From: an uncultured Saprospiraceae bacterium
Lineage (GTDB): Bacteria; Bacteroidota; Bacteroidia; Chitinophagales; Saprospiraceae
DNA length: 64,000 bases
Assembly (NCBI GenBank): GCA_938015595.1
Contig: CALLPI010000002.1
Location: forward strand, 186,001 to 250,000
Reading direction: 5' to 3'
The notes under the pieces are model-generated. The model was not told where the DNA came from, did not search any database, and saw nothing but the letters and a program-made list of their open reading frames with translations. Each line of letters begins with the position of its first letter. The first letter of the stretch is position 1. Below, piece by piece: positions 33,485 to 42,592 of the stretch. Position numbers and translations under genes: made by a program.

Positions 33485-35296
33485 TCAAGGCTGTAAGCAA
33501 TACTCACCTGCTTCAATCAGCTTAGAGGCCACCAGGCGGCGGGTATTACGCACATTTACTGGCGGATACTTGGAAAACCGCTTCAACCCCATCATAAAGG
33601 TGCGCAGCAGGTCGCCTTCAGCGAAGGAGGCCAATGCATCGGTGGCGTATTTTTGAATGCGGGCGGTAGTGTCGTGGAATACAGTGTGCAAGATAGCATC
33701 ATACACCTCCTGCGGCATAGGTTTTTGGTCAGTGTGCGCCAGTTTTTGTACGCGCAACAAAAGGGACTCTGCCACAAAGGTCTCGATGATCATATCGGCC
33801 ACATTCATCACGATTTCTTGCTCTTCCTTGAGGTTGAGCTTACCGTCCATTTGCATTTTGGCGGCAGCCCCTGCGGTCATCAACACAATTTTTTTAAAAT
33901 CGGCCAAAGCGCGGAGTTCTTCGCCGTAAGGCCCCTCGGCCTTTTCCATCGAAGGCATGGATGCCAGCTCTTTTTGCACCGCCCATGCCGGCCCTACGAT
34001 ATCAATAGCGCCTTTGAGCGCACGGCGGAAGAGCATGTCCACGATGAGCAAACGATTGATTTCGTTAGTGCCCTCATAGATGCGGTTGATGCGGGCGTCG
34101 CGGTAGGCACGTGCGGCGGTACCTTCCTCGCTGTAGCCCATGCCACCGTGTATCTGCACGTTTTCGTCCACTACGTAATCCAGTACTTCAGAGCCAATCA
34201 CCTTGAGTATGGCGCATTCAATGGCATACTCTTCGGCGGCTTTGAGCTGGGCTTGGGCGTAGTCATTGCCTTGTTCGAGGAAGTAGTTTTTCATATCCTC
34301 CAACAAGTCAGACACGCGATACAGAGCACTCTCGGCGGCAAAGGTGCGGATGGCCTGTTCGGCTAGTTTGTATTGAATAGCGCCAAAGTTGGCAATGGGC
34401 TGCTTGAACTGCACGCGCTCTTTGGCATACTGAATGGAGCGAGTATTGACCATCTTGGCACCGCCCAGGCTGAGGCAGCAAAGTTTGAAACGACCAATAT
34501 TTAAAGCATTGAAAGCAATAAGATGGCCTTTGCCAATTTCGCCCAGGACGTTCTCCACAGGTACAGGCGCGTTTTCAAAAAATACCTGGCGGGTAGAAGA
34601 GCCTTTGATACCGAGTTTGTCTTCTTCAGCACCCAGGATGAGACCGGGTGTGTCACGCTCTACGATAAAGCCAGTGAACTTATCGCCATCCACTTGGGCA
34701 AATACGATGAAAATGTCAGCAAAACCAGCATTGGAAATCCACATCTTCTGGCCGTTGAGGATGTAGTATTTGCCATCAGGGCTGAGGTCGGCGCGGGTTT
34801 TGGCGGCCAAGGCGTCAGAGCCAGAGCCGGGCTCCGTCAGACAATAAGAAGCAGCCATTTCGCCAGATCCAAGCCGGGGTAGGTACTTGAGCTTTTGAGC
34901 TTCCGTACCAAAGTAGAAAATAGGCAACATTCCGATACCGATATGCGCGGCGAACGACACCGTGAAGGAGCCAGCCGGCCCCAGGGCATCGCCGATGAGG
35001 GTATTGGTATTGGTATCTAGCCCCATACCGCCGTAGGCTTCTGGGATGTGGGCAGAGAGCAGGCCGAGTTCGCCCATTTTGCGCAGCAGAGAGGGGGTGA
35101 AGCCGGGCTCCTGTTTTTCGATACGCTGGTAGTTGGGTAGAATTTCCTGGTGCAAGAAGTCTTTTACAGTTTGATAGACCATGCGCTGGTCTTCGTTGAT
35201 TTCTTCCGGGATGAAGGTGTCTTCAGGTAAGGAAGGCTTGATAAGAAATTCGCCACCTTTGAGCACTTGCGACTTCTGGACTGCGGTATTGGTCAT
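33485..35296 (-). CDS. Long acyl-CoA dehydrogenase (VLCAD/ACAD9-like)
   Basis: The 603-residue FAD enzyme has YCLTEPGSGSDALAAKTRA and GQKMWISNAGFADIFIVFAQ in the middle domain. The C-terminal helical domain has NVQIHGGMGYSEEGTAARAYRDARINRIYEGTNEINRLL; the glutamate of YEGTNEI is the catalytic base. An extra C-terminal ~150 residues (from about residue 450) matches the very-long-chain type, which acts on long acyl-CoAs at the membrane. It is monocistronic. Its promoter is bracketed by two copies of an inverted repeat, suggesting control by a dimeric repressor. It is not closely similar to the partial dehydrogenase at 1-1284. Confidence 0.95.
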   Translation of the reverse strand: MTNTAVQKSQVLKGGEFLIKPSLPEDTFIPEEINEDQRMVYQTVKDFLHQEILPNYQRIEKQEPGFTPSLLRKMGELGLLSAHIPEAYGGMGLDTNTNTLIGDALGPAGSFTVSFAAHIGIGMLPIFYFGTEAQKLKYLPRLGSGEMAASYCLTEPGSGSDALAAKTRADLSPDGKYYILNGQKMWISNAGFADIFIVFAQVDGDKFTGFIVERDTPGLILGAEEDKLGIKGSSTRQVFFENAPVPVENVLGEIGKGHLIAFNALNIGRFKLCCLSLGGAKMVNTRSIQYAKERVQFKQPIANFGAIQYKLAEQAIRTFAAESALYRVSDLLEDMKNYFLEQGNDYAQAQLKAAEEYAIECAILKVIGSEVLDYVVDENVQIHGGMGYSEEGTAARAYRDARINRIYEGTNEINRLLIVDMLFRRALKGAIDIVGPAWAVQKELASMPSMEKAEGPYGEELRALADFKKIVLMTAGAAAKMQMDGKLNLKEEQEIVMNVADMIIETFVAESLLLRVQKLAHTDQKPMPQEVYDAILHTVFHDTTARIQKYATDALASFAEGDLLRTFMMGLKRFSKYPPVNVRNTRRLVASKLIEAGEYCLQP

Positions 35297-35323
35297 GGCT
35301 TTTCCCTTTTTGAGATGAATAGT

Positions 35324-35339
35324 TAGCGAAAATTCGCTA
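35324..35339. promoter_or_regulatory. Operator-like inverted repeat, copy 1
   Basis: TAGCGA-aaat-TCGCTA lies directly downstream of the predicted -7 box of the acyl-CoA dehydrogenase, over the expected transcript start and 28 nt before the start codon. The identical second copy is 63 bp away. The form fits a homodimeric repressor of the TetR/FadR kind. Confidence 0.6.
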
Positions 35340-35369
35340 CAAACTTACAATACATAACGCAAAAAACAA
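35340..35369 (-). promoter_or_regulatory. Bacteroidota-type promoter of the long acyl-CoA dehydrogenase
   Basis: On the minus strand TTG (35369-35367), 19 nt, then TAAGTTTG (35347-35340) matches the -33/-7 consensus with normal spacing. It sits exactly between the two inverted repeats. Confidence 0.6.
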
Positions 35370-35386
35370 GTCTTGGTGCGCTTTTT

Positions 35387-35402
35387 TAGCGAAAATTCGC
35401 TA
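35387..35402. promoter_or_regulatory. Operator-like inverted repeat, copy 2
   Basis: This is a second TAGCGA-aaat-TCGCTA, identical to copy 1 over all 16 bases and starting 63 bp from it (six helical turns). It lies just upstream of the -33 element of the dehydrogenase and about 205 nt before dnaK, so it could in principle affect either gene. Confidence 0.6.
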
Positions 35403-35606
35403 ATTTTATTGCTGTCATACTCATCGCCATCTTTTCAACTGCCTTTTTGTCAGTACTTTCTCTTTTTCTGCCAATATGTTGTGCGCCAGAAAGACTACCC
35501 GCCCGCTTTGGCAGGTAATATTGACCTGTGTAAGCTTTGGCACAAGGCTTGTAAGAAAAAGTTGACACTTTGAATTGAATCATCTAAAAAACAACTCACA
35601 ATAATT

Positions 35607-37508
35607 ATGGGCAAAATTATCGGCATAGACCTGGGAACCACCAACTCCTGCGTAGCTGTGATGGAAGGCAACGAGCCGGTGGTAATTGCAAACGATGAAG
35701 GACGTAGAACTACCCCTTCGGTAGTAGCCTTCATGGATAATGGCGAGCGCAAGGTAGGCGACCCAGCCAAACGCCAAGCCATTACCAACCCCAAACGCAC
35801 TGTGTATTCCATCAAACGCTTCATGGGTACGCGCTACTCCGAACGCGTGGACGAAGCTACCCACGTACCCTACAAAGTAACCAAAGGCGACAACGACACC
35901 ATCCGCGTGGACATTGACGGGCGTCACTACACCCCGCAGGAAATATCGGCCATGATTCTCCAAAAAATGAAGAAAGTAGCCGAAGACTATCTGGGGCAGC
36001 CTGTAACCGAAGCAGTGGTAACTGTACCGGCCTACTTCAACGACTCACAGCGCCAGGCCACCAAGGAAGCCGGCGAAATAGCCGGCCTGAGCATCAAGCG
36101 CATCATCAATGAGCCTACGGCTGCAGCTCTGGCCTACGGCCTCGATAAGCGCCACAAAGACATGACCATAGCCGTGTATGACCTCGGCGGTGGCACCTTT
36201 GATATTTCCATACTGGAACTGGGCGACGGCGTGTTTGAGGTGAAATCTACCAACGGCGACACCCACCTGGGCGGCGACGACTTTGACCGGATTATCATCA
36301 ATTGGCTGGCTGAAGAGTTCCAGAAACAGGAAAACATAGACCTGCGTAAAGACCCCATGGCGCTGCAACGCCTCAAGGATGCCGCCGAAAAGGCTAAGAT
36401 TGAGCTGTCTTCCTCCATGGAAACAGAAATCAACCTGCCCTATATCACTGCCATGGATGGCGTACCTAAGCACTTGGTGATGAAACTGTCGCGCGCTAAA
36501 TTTGAGCAACTCATTGACCACCTAGTCGAGCGCACCCTCAAACCCTGCGAACTGGCCTTACGCGACGCTGGCATCAGCAAGAGCGATATTGACGAAGTCA
36601 TCCTGGTGGGTGGCTCCACGCGCATACCGCGCATCCAACAAGCTGTAGAGGAATTCTTTGGCAAAAAACCTAACAAAGGCGTCAACCCTGATGAAGTAGT
36701 CGCCATAGGGGCAGCTATTCAGGGCGGCGTACTCAGCGGCGACGTCAAAGATGTGCTACTGCTCGACGTAACGCCCCTCTCTCTTGGTATCGAAACCCTT
36801 GGCGGCGTCTATGACGTAGTGATTGAGGCCAATACGACTATTCCGGTGAAAAAGTCGAAAATCTACTCTACGGCTGCCGACAACCAGCCCTCAGTGGAAA
36901 TCCACATCTTGCAGGGCGAACGCCAGATGGCCCGTGATAACCGCACCGTAGGTCGCTTCATCCTGGATGGCATCCCACCCGCACCGCGTGGCGTACCGCA
37001 AATTGAAGTATCCTTTGACATTGACTCCAACGGCATCCTTCATGTATCAGCCAAAGACAAAGGCACCGGTAAAGAGCAAAACATCCGTATAGAAGCTTCT
37101 ACCGGCCTATCAAAAGAAGAAGTGGAGCGCATGAAGGCCGAGGCTGCCGCCAATGCTGAAAGTGACCGCAAGGCCCGCGAGCGTGCCGAGAAACTCAACA
37201 ACGCCGACTCGCTCATCTTCCAAACGGACAAACAACTGCGTGAATACGGCGACAAAATACCGGCGCACAAGAAAGAGGCCATCGAAAAAGCAGTAGAAAG
37301 CTTGCGCCAGGCGCACAAAGCGCAAGACCTCGACCACATAGACCGCGCTTCCAAAGAGCTTGAATCAGCCTGGATGGCTGCCAGCCAAGAGTTGTATCAG
37401 GCTACGCAGCAACAGCAAGGCCAATCATCTAGCAACGGCGCGGCTACCGATAATGGTACCACTCCAGATGTAACTGACGTAGAATTTGAAGAAGTAAAAG
37501 ACCGATAA
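35607..37508 (+). CDS. dnaK: Chaperone DnaK (Hsp70)
   Basis: This 633-residue ATP-dependent chaperone folds and protects cytosolic proteins with DnaJ and GrpE. It starts [20 protein letters not shown], has [39 protein letters not shown] and [15 protein letters not shown] in the ATPase domain. The linker and substrate domain read [20 protein letters not shown]. The C-terminal lid ends in a Gln/Asn-rich tail and [12 protein letters not shown]. Length is normal. No CIRCE element (TTAGCACTC-N9-GAGTGCTAA) is seen upstream, and dnaJ/grpE are not adjacent. A terminator follows 30 nt after the stop. Confidence 0.98.
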   Translation: MGKIIGIDLGTTNSCVAVMEGNEPVVIANDEGRRTTPSVVAFMDNGERKVGDPAKRQAITNPKRTVYSIKRFMGTRYSERVDEATHVPYKVTKGDNDTIRVDIDGRHYTPQEISAMILQKMKKVAEDYLGQPVTEAVVTVPAYFNDSQRQATKEAGEIAGLSIKRIINEPTAAALAYGLDKRHKDMTIAVYDLGGGTFDISILELGDGVFEVKSTNGDTHLGGDDFDRIIINWLAEEFQKQENIDLRKDPMALQRLKDAAEKAKIELSSSMETEINLPYITAMDGVPKHLVMKLSRAKFEQLIDHLVERTLKPCELALRDAGISKSDIDEVILVGGSTRIPRIQQAVEEFFGKKPNKGVNPDEVVAIGAAIQGGVLSGDVKDVLLLDVTPLSLGIETLGGVYDVVIEANTTIPVKKSKIYSTAADNQPSVEIHILQGERQMARDNRTVGRFILDGIPPAPRGVPQIEVSFDIDSNGILHVSAKDKGTGKEQNIRIEASTGLSKEEVERMKAEAAANAESDRKARERAEKLNNADSLIFQTDKQLREYGDKIPAHKKEAIEKAVESLRQAHKAQDLDHIDRASKELESAWMAASQELYQATQQQQGQSSSNGAATDNGTTPDVTDVEFEEVKDR

Positions 37509-37537
37509 GCCGCAAGGTTTAAAGACGTTCAGCACAA

Positions 37538-37574
37538 TGGCCGCTCCTCGTACTGGGGGGCGGCCACTCTTTTT
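37538..37574 (+). terminator. Rho-independent terminator of dnaK
   Basis: TGGCCGCTCC (37538-37547) pairs with GGGGCGGCCA (37557-37566), 10 bp with one G-U pair, followed by CTCTTTTTTAG. Confidence 0.85.
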
Positions 37575-37615
37575 TAGCAGTTGAGCATACCATGCTGCTG
37601 TTGCACATGGCATTA

Positions 37616-39001
37616 TCAGCTATGCCCAGTATTCATGACCCGCCAGCCCTTGGGTAGATAGTTGTTGACCCGCCCGCCAAGCCCCTTGGCCCAACCCAGG
37701 GCATAGTCTTCGTAGCAGGCCAAAAACCAGCCTTTGGGAGCACCAGCTACCTGAGGGTCTTCTTTGCGGAGGTAGCGCGTAGCCTGAACTATGTCCAAGT
37801 TCAAATATGGCACTTGGCCGGCACGCAAAACACTGAGCGCAAGGGAATGCGCAGGCAGGAGGTCGCCTTTGAGTACCTGGCCGATTTCCAACATTGGGGC
37901 AGCGCGGGGTAGAGCAGCCAACACGGTCTCCGCATCAGCAGCTACACTCTGGGGCACGGCATAGAGTATCTCGTGGCGATCTTGCCATAGGTGTACTTTC
38001 TCAGGGCGTTGTACCCAGCGGCTCAATGCAGGTAAACCAGCAGAGGCTACTCGCTGAAATCTGCCGAACGACGCTGGGCGATTTTTGCTGCGCAATACCG
38101 AATGGACGCGAGCAGTTACATGGCTACTCGCTATCTTCTTCCGAAAACACGATAAGTAAAACCCCTCTCCGCGCACCCGATGAGGATAAAACTGGTAGCC
38201 CAAGTCTTGCTCGACGATACCCCATTTGGCAGGCCAGCGCAGGGGCAGAGGCTCCAGGTCAAAGGCATCGCGTAGCCAGCGAGCATTGGTGCTGTTCTCT
38301 GTATCATTGTAGGTGCAGGTGCTATACAAAAGCGTGCCGCCAGGCGCCAGCAAGTCAATGGCATAGGCCAGGATACGGCGTTGTCGGGCAGCACAAAAGT
38401 TTACTTGCTGGAGCGACCACTCCAGCATAGCCTGGGCATCCTTGCGCCAAAGCCCTTCGCCAGAGCAGGGCGCATCTACCAGCACTACGTCAAACCAGCC
38501 AGCCAGAGGGGCAAAATCCTGCGGATCGTGGTTGGCAGACAAAACATTGGGCAGCCCCCAGCGCACGAGGTTTTGCCGCAAGATGTCGTATCGGCTGCGT
38601 ATGGGTTCATTGGCTACCAGGAGGCTATCGGCAGAAAGCAAGGCTACCATCAGCGTGGATTTCCCACCTGGAGCAGCCGCTAGGTCCAACACGCGCAGCG
38701 GGCGATCGGTACCAACCCACTGGCGCACAGCCTCTGCAATGGCCATGCTGGAAGCCTCCTGTACGTAGTAAGCTCCGGCGTGCCAGAGCGGGTCAAGTAT
38801 AAAAGCAGGACGCTTGGCCAAGTAATACCCCTGGGCGCACCAGGGCACTTGACCATCGTGCTCGGGCGTACTGCGATACTTAAATGGATTGATCCGGATA
38901 CTCACTGGCGCAGGCTGCGCCATGGCTTCCACAAAGGCAGGCCACTCGGCGCCCAGCCGCTCCTGCATAGCACGTGCAAAGTCGGGATTCAGTACCACCA
39001 T
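37616..39001 (-). CDS. RNA m5C methyltransferase of the NOL1/NOP2/Sun (RsmF-like) family
   Basis: The 461-residue protein has an N-terminal PUA-like start (SIRINPFK), then YYVQEASSMAIAEAV. The SAM-binding LDLAAAPGGKST (about residues 104-115), the catalytic DAPCSGEGLWRK and the second cysteine in LLYSTCTYN mark the Sun family. The C-terminal third resembles the RsmF/YebU extension, including the final GWAKGLGGRVNNYLPKGWR. It probably methylates a cytosine of 16S rRNA; the exact position cannot be read. The ATG overlaps the end of the upstream hydrolase gene by 13 nt, so the pair is coupled. Confidence 0.88.
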   Translation of the reverse strand: MVVLNPDFARAMQERLGAEWPAFVEAMAQPAPVSIRINPFKYRSTPEHDGQVPWCAQGYYLAKRPAFILDPLWHAGAYYVQEASSMAIAEAVRQWVGTDRPLRVLDLAAAPGGKSTLMVALLSADSLLVANEPIRSRYDILRQNLVRWGLPNVLSANHDPQDFAPLAGWFDVVLVDAPCSGEGLWRKDAQAMLEWSLQQVNFCAARQRRILAYAIDLLAPGGTLLYSTCTYNDTENSTNARWLRDAFDLEPLPLRWPAKWGIVEQDLGYQFYPHRVRGEGFYLSCFRKKIASSHVTARVHSVLRSKNRPASFGRFQRVASAGLPALSRWVQRPEKVHLWQDRHEILYAVPQSVAADAETVLAALPRAAPMLEIGQVLKGDLLPAHSLALSVLRAGQVPYLNLDIVQATRYLRKEDPQVAGAPKGWFLACYEDYALGWAKGLGGRVNNYLPKGWRVMNTGHS

Positions 39002-39642
39002 GGCTGTTTAATAGCAGCTAGTACCTCGCGCGTGAGGCTGTGCCCACCTTCAAATACATAGTACTGGAGGCGCAGGCCAGTCAGCCCCAGCATCTCGCGA
39101 TAAGCGGCCACGCGTTCAGGCGTGAGAAACTCATCCTGTGTGCCATAGACTATCAGCGTGGGAAAAGATTGCAGGTAAACTTGGTACTGCGCATAGGGCA
39201 AGTCATCGGGAATACTGCCAGCATACAGCACCAGCCCTGCCAATGGAGGCCGGGCATGCAAAAGCCATCGCATGAGAGTGGCGCACCCTTGAGAAAAGCC
39301 CAGAGCTATGTACAAGGTATCAGGAGGTAACTTCAGGTGAAGACGGCGATACACTTCGTCGAGAAAAGCCATATTGTCGGCAATATCGTCTAGGCGGTGA
39401 GCGCGCGTCATCCAAGCAGCGCCTACATGAGTACCTTCCTTATCCAAATAAAAGCGAGCTAATGCCTCCGGTGCAGCCACCACGTGCTGGTTGTCTGCTA
39501 CTACATCAAAGCGACGCAGAAAGTGGTGCGCCATTTGACCGTATCCATGCAAAGCCAGCCAGCACCAGCGCGTAGCAAAGGTAGGCTCGCCCAGCATATA
39601 GTACCGGGCTGTACGGACAGTGGAGAAGTGATGCTCATTCAT
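38989..39642 (-). CDS. Alpha/beta hydrolase (carboxylesterase/phospholipase-like)
   Basis: The 217-residue protein has WLALHGYGQ near the N-terminus (oxyanion region), the nucleophile elbow GFSQG (about residue 118), IVYGTQDEFLTPE with the acid residue and GGHSLTREV with the histidine. This is a complete Ser-Asp-His triad in the order of small carboxylesterase/phospholipase-type hydrolases. No signal peptide is seen. The open frame begins at a TTG (39651); the ATG at 39642 (MNEHHFSTVR) is preferred. It is translationally overlapped with the downstream RsmF-like gene; substrate unknown. Confidence 0.8.
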   Translation of the reverse strand: MNEHHFSTVRTARYYMLGEPTFATRWCWLALHGYGQMAHHFLRRFDVVADNQHVVAAPEALARFYLDKEGTHVGAAWMTRAHRLDDIADNMAFLDEVYRRLHLKLPPDTLYIALGFSQGCATLMRWLLHARPPLAGLVLYAGSIPDDLPYAQYQVYLQSFPTLIVYGTQDEFLTPERVAAYREMLGLTGLRLQYYVFEGGHSLTREVLAAIKQPWWY

Positions 39643-39668
39643 GTAGTACAAAGCGCCGCATTGTCAAC

Positions 39669-40682
39669 TCAGCCCATAAACTGGAACAACATTTCGGTCA
39701 CCTCCTGGAAAACGGGGTCGTCCGGTCTGATCTCCAGTTTAATATCCAACATTTCTGCTAGTTGTTCAATCATACTTGCACCGAAGCCATTGGATACAAT
39801 GATATTGGCTGGGCGTCCTCCGAATTGTTCCAGAGTATGTACAAACCAATAAGGCAGTTTTTCAATATCGTTAGGGGCAAACATATCGAAGGACAGGATG
39901 GCCTTACTCTTTTTGTCCAGCATCATGGCCATAGTGGGGAAGAAGGGTCGCCTGTCAGCTTTGTCGTCTCGAACTGGCTGTGGCCCAAAGCTCAAAATGA
40001 GCATAAGGGTAGTACGTTTTTGAGGCAACTGCCGGCCCTTTTCAATGACAGTATTCGGCACGGGTATAGCTAAATTATACTCACAAGTGGGCAGCTCCAT
40101 AATTTGGTCCTCCCACTGCAAGCTGTCAGATGTTTGCCTGGGCACACGCACTAGTATTTGCTCTTCATCAAAATGGAGGAGGTCCGGATCTTCTTCTACC
40201 CGTATGGCTATACTTACAGCCTGCTCTAAGGCATAGGTGAGGTATTTAGCTTGCTCTGTGGAGATGTACCAGGGCAACCAGCCGGGCAGGTACTCCCGCC
40301 CCATGATCCACTGGCCTGCACCGCGGTACTTCAGTCCCAATTCTTTAATGAGTTTACGGTCTTGGTCGCTCAGTGCTTCCCTGTCTTCAAACGACACCGA
40401 AATACAATTTTGGCGCAGACCGGCCATCATGGGATCGTCCTCTCCAAACTCTAGCATCTCATAGTAAGAACTCAGCCCGCCTGGCCCCATATATACATTG
40501 AGCGCGCAATGCTCGCCCAGGTTGCCCAGCACACAACAATAGCCGACCTTGCCCGTAGCGGGGTCTTGTACACCGAACAGGTCGGAGTCATACATCCATT
40601 CCCAGGGTTTGAGATCTCTATATACTTCTGCCGCGCGAAAGAAATTTAGCCAGATTTGGCGGTTGCTGTCGACTATTCTCAT
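39669..40682 (-). CDS. DUF7309/DUF6930-type protein of unknown function
   Basis: The 337-residue soluble protein has two parts. The first (about residues 1-150, with IWLNFFRAAEVYRDLKPWEW, GYCCVLGNLGEHCALNVYMG and YISTEQAKYLTYALEQA) resembles DUF7309. The second (about 200-337, with MLDKKSKAILSFDMF and FGGRPANIIVSNGF) resembles DUF6930. The assignment is from memory of the annotation pattern, and no function is established for either. No motif for catalysis, signal peptide or membrane span is seen. It is 26 nt upstream of the hydrolase gene on the same strand. Confidence 0.7.
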   Translation of the reverse strand: MRIVDSNRQIWLNFFRAAEVYRDLKPWEWMYDSDLFGVQDPATGKVGYCCVLGNLGEHCALNVYMGPGGLSSYYEMLEFGEDDPMMAGLRQNCISVSFEDREALSDQDRKLIKELGLKYRGAGQWIMGREYLPGWLPWYISTEQAKYLTYALEQAVSIAIRVEEDPDLLHFDEEQILVRVPRQTSDSLQWEDQIMELPTCEYNLAIPVPNTVIEKGRQLPQKRTTLMLILSFGPQPVRDDKADRRPFFPTMAMMLDKKSKAILSFDMFAPNDIEKLPYWFVHTLEQFGGRPANIIVSNGFGASMIEQLAEMLDIKLEIRPDDPVFQEVTEMLFQFMG

Positions 40683-40741
40683 GTCGTACCAAGGAATGGT
40701 TATTGTTTACAAAGTACTGTAATCCCCTACAGAAAAAATAA

Positions 40742-41965
40742 TCAGACCAATACTTTTATACGCTCATCCTTAAAAATCAGTAAGAAAAGTAACACAATAA
40801 TACCCGCAATGGCAGAGGGAATCCACCAGATTTTTGACCAAACATGCTGACCTTCAACTAAGTAAGCATCAGCCACCAGCCCAGCCACCCAAAAGCCAAC
40901 CAGCATACCCACACCATAGGTAGCCAGCGTAATTAGCCCTTGAGCAGCACTTTTGTAGGTATCGCCAGCTTTGGAATCAGTGTAAATCTGCCCTGATACA
41001 AAAAAGAAATCATAGCATATCCCGTGCAAAGCAATACCGATAAGCAGCATGTACAGCCCGCCATCAGCATTGCCCAGCGCAAAGAGCGCATAGCGCAGCA
41101 CCCAGGCCAACATACCTACCAGCAGCGTCTTCTTGATACCAAACCGCAGCAAAAATACCGGCAGCAGTAGCATGAATAACACCTCTGACATTTGCCCAAT
41201 GGTCATTTTACCCGTAGGATTGGGCACACCTATCTCCGACAAGAAGGGATTGGCATTCAGGTAGTAAAACGCCAACGGGATGCAAATCAAAATAGAGGAC
41301 ACAAAAAACACGACGTAGTTGCGATCCTTCAACAAGCGCAGAGCATCCAGCCCCAATACCTCGGCCAGACCAGCCGACTTGCCTTTAGCCTTAGGTGGCG
41401 TAGCTGGCAGCGTAAAACTAAACACTCCCAACAACCCTGATGCTACAGCCGCCATCAGAAACGTATTTTTCAACATACCTTTCGCTACATTCTCCTGGCT
41501 ATCCCAGCCAAATGCATAGCTAATGGCCAGTCCTGCTACGATCCAACCCACTGTGCCCCACACCCGAATAACCGAAAACTCCTTGGCTGGGTCTTTCATC
41601 TGATAAAACGACACGGAATTGACCAACGCCAGCGTAGGCATGTACAGCACCATGTAGCCCAGCACATAAGGATAAAACACGCCGAAATTTTCCGATTTGT
41701 ACATAAGGTACATCAGCCCTGCGCCGCACAGGTGTAAAATACCAAGAATGCGCTCCGCATTGAAATACTTATCGGCAATCAGCCCGATGATAAACGGTGC
41801 GATGATGGCACCCAGCGACTGGGTGGAGAATGCCGCCGCTTTTTGCGCACCTGTAGCGCCCAGGTTGGCACCCAGGAAAGTGCCCAGCGTTACAAACCAC
41901 GCGCCCCAGACAAAAAACTCCAGAAACATCATGGCAGAAAGTTGAAGGTAAGTCGTGGTCTTCAT
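40742..41965 (-). CDS. MFS transporter of the nucleoside:H+ symporter type (NupG-like)
   Basis: The 407-residue protein has twelve predicted spans, beginning LQLSAMMFLEFFVWGAWFVTLGTFLG. SFYQMKDPAKEFSVIRVWGTVGWIVAG, in the middle of the N-half, is close to the NupG/XapB signature, and a central basic loop (PPKAKGKSAGLAEVLGL) separates the two halves. A role in nucleoside uptake is likely by family; the precise substrate is not shown. It appears monocistronic; a 59-nt gap separates it from the gene downstream. No conventional -7 box is recognised upstream. Confidence 0.82.
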   Translation of the reverse strand: MKTTTYLQLSAMMFLEFFVWGAWFVTLGTFLGANLGATGAQKAAAFSTQSLGAIIAPFIIGLIADKYFNAERILGILHLCGAGLMYLMYKSENFGVFYPYVLGYMVLYMPTLALVNSVSFYQMKDPAKEFSVIRVWGTVGWIVAGLAISYAFGWDSQENVAKGMLKNTFLMAAVASGLLGVFSFTLPATPPKAKGKSAGLAEVLGLDALRLLKDRNYVVFFVSSILICIPLAFYYLNANPFLSEIGVPNPTGKMTIGQMSEVLFMLLLPVFLLRFGIKKTLLVGMLAWVLRYALFALGNADGGLYMLLIGIALHGICYDFFFVSGQIYTDSKAGDTYKSAAQGLITLATYGVGMLVGFWVAGLVADAYLVEGQHVWSKIWWIPSAIAGIIVLLFLLIFKDERIKVLV

Positions 41966-42393
41966 GCGTTTTGTTTTGTAGTTTGATTGGTTTGACTCAA
42001 AAAATTTGATCTGTAAAGCATTAGCACTCCATTATTATTGCGGAAAACTGGCAGTAAAGATGCAGTATATTGCGCAAATACCCAAATAGGGGTGTGGAGC
42101 AAAAGACAGAGCGCAGGGGAGAAATACCAGAGAAAAGAGACTGCAGAAAAGAGGGCAAAGCAAACAAGGCACAGGGCGCTCATGTACTACTGCCAGAAGA
42201 CACAACATACTTTTTTTACGTATGGTATGCAAGGTAAGTTTTGCATCACCCTACCTCCCCTCCCTCCCAGTTACCAAGTCCCCAAGTCTCCTTTTGACAC
42301 TTCCATGACAAAAATCACCTCTCTCTCTGATGCTTATCATACAACGCTGGAAGTACGCGCCGATAACTTGCAACAAAATTCAAGCATACACCC
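41966..42393. other. Intergenic stretch between transporter and ccoS
   Basis: The 428-nt divergent gap has no convincing gene. A 30-codon frame at 42305-42397 (starts MTKITSLSDAYHTTLEV) overlaps the ccoS ATG as ATGA and could be a leader peptide or chance. The usual neighbour of ccoS, the copper ATPase gene ccoI, is not here. No clear -7 box was found. Confidence 0.4.
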
Positions 42394-42570
42394 ATGAAGG
42401 CCATTTTTTTGCTCATCATACTTAGTTTGATTTTAGCGGCGGGATTTTTAGCAGCTTTTTTCTGGGCAGTGCGCAGCGGCCAGTACGACGACGATTACAC
42501 TCCCTCGGTGCGCATACTATTTGATGACGACACTACCGGGAAATCATCCGTAACAAACGAAAAACAGTAA
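42394..42570 (+). CDS. ccoS: cbb3 oxidase assembly protein CcoS
   Basis: The short gene encodes 58 residues: a membrane span at the N-terminus (MKAIFLLIILSLILAAGFLA) followed by AFFWAVRSGQYDDDYTPSVRIL. The W-A-V-R-S-G-Q-Y-D-D pattern right after one span is diagnostic of CcoS, needed for cofactor insertion into cbb3 oxidase. It lies 22 nt ahead of ccoNO. In most genomes ccoS follows ccoI; here ccoI is missing from the neighbourhood. Confidence 0.93.
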   Translation: MKAIFLLIILSLILAAGFLAAFFWAVRSGQYDDDYTPSVRILFDDDTTGKSSVTNEKQ

Positions 42571-42592
42571 ATTTATTAAAAATCATTACCAG

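Noticed and set aside
33114-33656. Plus-strand 180-codon frame
   Set aside because: About 170 nt overlap the end of a firmly identified dehydrogenase on the opposite strand, and its sequence shows no family or signal.
35403-35606. CIRCE heat-shock operator ahead of dnaK
   Set aside because: No TTAGCACTC-N9-GAGTGCTAA or close variant is found; the TAGCGA repeat upstream has a different core.
42305-42397. 30-codon frame overlapping the ccoS start
   Set aside because: The ATGA overlap suggests coupling, but the peptide has no recognisable features and such short frames occur by chance; kept only as a note in the intergenic entry.
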